Source: Candidatus Sulfotelmatobacter sp. | GTDB lineage: Bacteria > Acidobacteriota > Terriglobia > Terriglobales > Acidobacteriaceae | Reading direction: 5' to 3' | Assembly (NCBI GenBank): GCA_030045935.1 | Contig: JASIEN010000723.1 | Span: 1-7,028, forward strand | DNA length: 7,028 nt | In this document: piece after piece, positions 4,162-7,028 of the stretch | Position numbering within the stretch: the first letter of the stretch is position 1 | Layout of the letters: each line of letters starts with the position of its first letter | Position numbers and translations under genes: made by a program | Notes under the pieces: generated by a model | Database searches by the model: none | Seen by the model: only the letters and a program-made list of their open reading frames with translations | What the model was told of the DNA's origin: nothing

Positions 4162-7028
4162 ATGAGTCGTTCACACAAGTGTGGGATGTTTGTCCTGTCG
4201 CTGTTCTCTGTGCTCCTGCTGATTTCCCCCGTGTTCGCGCAGGAAACGACCGGCGGATTGCAGGGAACCGTGAAAGACCCGAGCGGCGCCGTGGTCGCGA
4301 AAGCGTCGGTCGCGCTTACTGGTACGGCGCTGGTCGGTGAAAAGACGCTGGAAACCGATAGCAGCGGCTACTACCGTTTCGCTAACCTGCCGCCGGGCGT
4401 GTATACGGTGACGGTGAAGGCACAAGGCTTCACAGAACTGAAGCGGGAAGGCATAAATATTGAGGTCGGTCACCTGCCGACGCTGGATCTCGCGCTGTCT
4501 GTGGGCGCCGCCGGAACGGTGGTGGAAGTCACCGCCGCCGCGCCGGTAATCGATGTGACCACCAATACGAACCAAACCAACCTGACCAATGAGACTTTAA
4601 ACGATACTCCCCACGGATACAGCTTCCAGTCGGTTATTCAATATGCGCCGATGGCGCGTAACGAGCCTCTTGCCGGCGGCTCGGCTGGCATGACCGGCAA
4701 CGCTGGCGGCTCTTTGCCGGGCAGCGCTGGAAACGGTTTGGCGGTCGGTTTTTCCGTTGGAGGAGCGGCTGATTCCGAGAGCAGCTACCTTGTGGAAGGC
4801 CAAGACACGGAGAACATCTCCGGCGGCGCTTCCAATGCCAACGTTCCCTTCCAGTTTATCCAGGAGGTCCAAGTTAAGAGTTCGGGTATCGAGGCGGAGC
4901 ACGGTGGGGCCCTTGGCGGCGTGGTCAACGTCGTCATGAAGAAGGGCGCCAACAGCTTCCATGGCTCGTTTTTTGGCACGTACGAATCCGACCCCATGGA
5001 CGGTTCTGAGACCCAGACTTTGCGTTATGATCCGACGGGTGGTGTGACCTCCGGACTCACTATTCCCTCAGGCTCTGACGATTTTGCACAGACCTATGTG
5101 CCCAAGCGAGATCATTTCCGAATCGCTCAACCGGGCTTTACCGTTGGGGGGCCGATTGTAAGCGATCGTCTCTGGTTCTTTCTAGGCTTTGCGCCGTATT
5201 ACGACTCTACCGTCAGGACGGTGAACTTTGGCCCGTCCCTGTGCGCAACTCTTGGCGGCTGTCCGAACCAGACCCTTGGAAACCAAATCTTCAATAACGA
5301 TCTCCAGCAGTACTTCAGTACGGCTCGCCTGGATGGAACTGTCACGCAGAAGATCCGCGTTTTCGGTTCATGGCTCTATCAGTACTCCCGCGCGTCGGGC
5401 GTCAGCTTGCCTAATCGGGACCCGATAGCCTCCCAAGCAGCGACGTACCTGAACACCTCAATTTTTAACAATATCGGACAGTACTCACACGGCCTGGGTT
5501 ACTCGGCCCCGAACTCGACTTACAACGTCGGAGCTGACATTACGTTGACCCCGAAGATCGTTTCCACTACCCGTTTCGGTTACTTCTTTACCAACTATCA
5601 CGATTTTGGCTGGCCCAATGTGGGTTCGGATCTTAACTATCAGGTTTCGGGCCTAGGAGGATTGCAGAATTGCACTCCCCAGCCATGTACTCCGAGCGCT
5701 CCTCTTCCCGCCGCGCTGTTGCAGCCCGAAGGCACGAACACGGCTGCCTTCGACCAAAGCTTCACTGAGGTCAATGCGAGCAAGCACTATCAGTTCGACC
5801 AAGACGTAGCGTTCTTTAAGAGCGGCTGGTGGGGTACCCACAACATCAAGGGTGGCTATCAACTGAACCATCTCTCTAACGTCATTAACCAGCATGGCAA
5901 TATACCCTTGACGCTGATGTACCCAGGCGCGGGGAACTACTACGAGGCAAGCACGTCTTTCGGCGGTACCAACTGCGGCCCGCTGGCCGCAGAGTGGGGA
6001 GGCTGCGCCGGCCAATACGGATATGTGACCATCGAAGATTTCGCAACCGTCCTGAAAAACGCCGCAGGCGTGCCAGTGCCGGCTTCCGATTGGAACCACG
6101 CATTGTTCATTCAGGATGCATGGACCGTGGGGCACGGACTGACTCTCAATCTCGGCTTACGTGTTGAGAAAGAGAACCTGCCTGCTCCTCCGGGAATCGG
6201 AATCGCAGATATCAGATCCATCAACTTCTCCTGGAACCAAAAGGTTGAGCCTCGTTTGGGAGCTGCCTGGGGGTCACGTGATGGCAAGATGAAGATTTTC
6301 GGCAGCTATGGCGTAACCAACGACGTGATGAAGCTGCTGCTGGCCCAGACTTCGTGGGGCGCGCAGGGATTCGAGAATTGCACCTATCCACTCGGTCCTG
6401 ATTCAAATGGCACATTCGTAAACTCTGATATCAACGCGGTATTCAATGCCAACGGCCGCGCTTGTCCGACTGGTGTGGCCAATGTGGGAGCCAACTTCAG
6501 CGGCAATGCCCCCTCACCTGCCCTGGTCGACGCTGCCACCGGTACTTCACTGGTCGAAAACGTAAACCTTCGCCCGGAGGAGCCGGTTTCGCCTGGTGTG
6601 AATCCTTATCGTCAGCACGAATTTGTTGTCGGCTGGGACTACCAGATTCGAAGGGACTGGGCTTTCGAAGCGCGCTATGATCGCCGCCGCCTCGATCACG
6701 TGATCGAGGATGCTTCCTTGGCCGATCCCAACGCTTTCGAAATCTACACCATCGTCAATCCCGGCCAAGGAGTAGACAAGACCCTGAACGGCTATGCCAA
6801 CTACCTCACTTCTCTCGGTGACGCCTACGGCCCTGGGACAGCAGCGTTTAACCCTACGGGCGCGTTCTGGACAGGTTCTGGCCCGGGCGGGACCTGCGCC
6901 GGCTGCCCGAACAACCCGATAGCAATCCGCAATTACGATGGCGTGGAACTCCGGTTGACCAAAGCAACCAGTAAAGGCTTCGCGGGAATGTTCAGTTATA
7001 CCTGGAGCCGTCTGTGGGGCAATTACAC
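4162..7028 (+). CDS. TonB-dependent receptor with carboxypeptidase-regulatory-like domain (Oar-like), 3' end outside window
   Basis: The frame is open from ATG 4162 to the right edge: 955 codons with no stop. Residues 1-26 are a signal peptide (VLSLFSVLLLISPVFA|QE). Residues about 31-112 are a carboxypeptidase-regulatory-like beta-sandwich (GGLQGTVKDPSGAVVAKASV ... DSSGYYRFANLPPGVYTVTV). Residues about 117-265 are the plug (VVEVTAAAPVIDV ... SYLVEGQDTENISGG ... FIQEVQVKSSG ... GGALGGVVNVVMKKG ... FHGS), with a Gly/Ser-rich loop at about 171-203. The rest is an outer-membrane beta barrel with alternating aromatic strands. Relatives are commonly about 1,000-1,250 residues, so the last part of the barrel is missing. 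I see no clear TonB box. Such receptors import bulky substrates, often glycans or peptides, using TonB energy, or serve in envelope and vesicle functions; the substrate cannot be told. Ten cysteines in the mature part occur as five close pairs. A good ribosome binding site and a long, repeat-bearing leader precede it. Confidence 0.93.
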   Translation, partial: MSRSHKCGMFVLSLFSVLLLISPVFAQETTGGLQGTVKDPSGAVVAKASVALTGTALVGEKTLETDSSGYYRFANLPPGVYTVTVKAQGFTELKREGINIEVGHLPTLDLALSVGAAGTVVEVTAAAPVIDVTTNTNQTNLTNETLNDTPHGYSFQSVIQYAPMARNEPLAGGSAGMTGNAGGSLPGSAGNGLAVGFSVGGAADSESSYLVEGQDTENISGGASNANVPFQFIQEVQVKSSGIEAEHGGALGGVVNVVMKKGANSFHGSFFGTYESDPMDGSETQTLRYDPTGGVTSGLTIPSGSDDFAQTYVPKRDHFRIAQPGFTVGGPIVSDRLWFFLGFAPYYDSTVRTVNFGPSLCATLGGCPNQTLGNQIFNNDLQQYFSTARLDGTVTQKIRVFGSWLYQYSRASGVSLPNRDPIASQAATYLNTSIFNNIGQYSHGLGYSAPNSTYNVGADITLTPKIVSTTRFGYFFTNYHDFGWPNVGSDLNYQVSGLGGLQNCTPQPCTPSAPLPAALLQPEGTNTAAFDQSFTEVNASKHYQFDQDVAFFKSGWWGTHNIKGGYQLNHLSNVINQHGNIPLTLMYPGAGNYYEASTSFGGTNCGPLAAEWGGCAGQYGYVTIEDFATVLKNAAGVPVPASDWNHALFIQDAWTVGHGLTLNLGLRVEKENLPAPPGIGIADIRSINFSWNQKVEPRLGAAWGSRDGKMKIFGSYGVTNDVMKLLLAQTSWGAQGFENCTYPLGPDSNGTFVNSDINAVFNANGRACPTGVANVGANFSGNAPSPALVDAATGTSLVENVNLRPEEPVSPGVNPYRQHEFVVGWDYQIRRDWAFEARYDRRRLDHVIEDASLADPNAFEIYTIVNPGQGVDKTLNGYANYLTSLGDAYGPGTAAFNPTGAFWTGSGPGGTCAGCPNNPIAIRNYDGVELRLTKATSKGFAGMFSYTWSRLWGNY

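Noticed and set aside
3960..4340. A 126-codon plus-strand frame crossing into the receptor gene
   Set aside because: It overlaps the receptor signal peptide and first domain in the wrong frame, and its residues match no family. The receptor frame has the ribosome binding site and the domains.
4671..4770. Gly/Ser-rich stretch of the receptor considered as an inserted repeat
   Set aside because: The DNA shows no regular repeat unit, the frame is unbroken, and Gly-rich loops are common in the plug region of these receptors.
5653..6135. A 160-codon minus-strand frame inside the receptor gene
   Set aside because: It is antisense to the barrel-coding region, has no start signals, and shows no recognisable motif. 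The same applies to the smaller antisense frames at 4171-4575 and 4597-4962.
1..7028. CRISPR arrays, tRNA or rRNA genes, insertion sequences, attachment sites, defence genes
   Set aside because: I saw no regularly spaced repeats, cloverleaf-like sequences, transposase or integrase motifs, or defence-associated domains. All long coding frames belong to common envelope or metabolic families.

Overview
The window looks like ordinary chromosomal DNA from a Gram-negative, GC-rich bacterium, most likely an acidobacterium (Acidobacteriota). The main reason is the large TonB-dependent receptor at the right end. It carries an N-terminal carboxypeptidase-regulatory-like domain and Oar-like plug wording, a type strongly expanded in that phylum. 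The SH3-domain envelope protein also matches a layout I associate with acidobacterial genomes. This placement rests on family recognition, not on a marker gene. There is no rRNA, tRNA, CRISPR array, transposase or integrase.

Layout from left to right. (1) Bases 1-452, minus strand: the N-terminal 150 residues of a secreted DsbA-like thioredoxin-fold protein with a CPQC active site; it runs off the left edge. (2) Bases 453-614: a divergent intergenic gap with weak promoter-like motifs. (3) Bases 615-1661, plus strand: a secreted, probably lipid-anchored protein with two bacterial SH3 domains and a C-terminal domain of unknown function. (4) A compact imperfect hairpin between convergent genes. 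(5) Bases 1683-2495, minus strand: a secreted DUF1223 protein with a CSSC thioredoxin-like motif; a clear Shine-Dalgarno sequence fixes its GTG start. (6) Bases 2568-3779, minus strand: a DegT/DnrJ/EryC1/StrS-family PLP-dependent sugar aminotransferase, 72 bases upstream of the DUF1223 gene and possibly co-transcribed with it. (7) Bases 3780-4161: a long divergent intergenic region whose right part is AT-rich and holds nested inverted repeats, short direct repeats and a hairpin just before the ribosome binding site. (8) Bases 4162-7028, plus strand: the TonB-dependent receptor, 955 residues, still open at the right edge.

Four of the five proteins have export signals and act in or beyond the cytoplasmic membrane. 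Two are thioredoxin-fold CxxC proteins. The mature receptor carries exactly ten cysteines, in five pairs. An envelope or disulfide theme is therefore possible, but there is no strong operon linkage and I would not call it a system. The aminotransferase is the only cytoplasmic enzyme and has no sugar-biosynthesis partners in view.

I did not find a convincing new biological system. The observations most worth following up are the structured leader upstream of the receptor gene and the strictly paired cysteines of the receptor.
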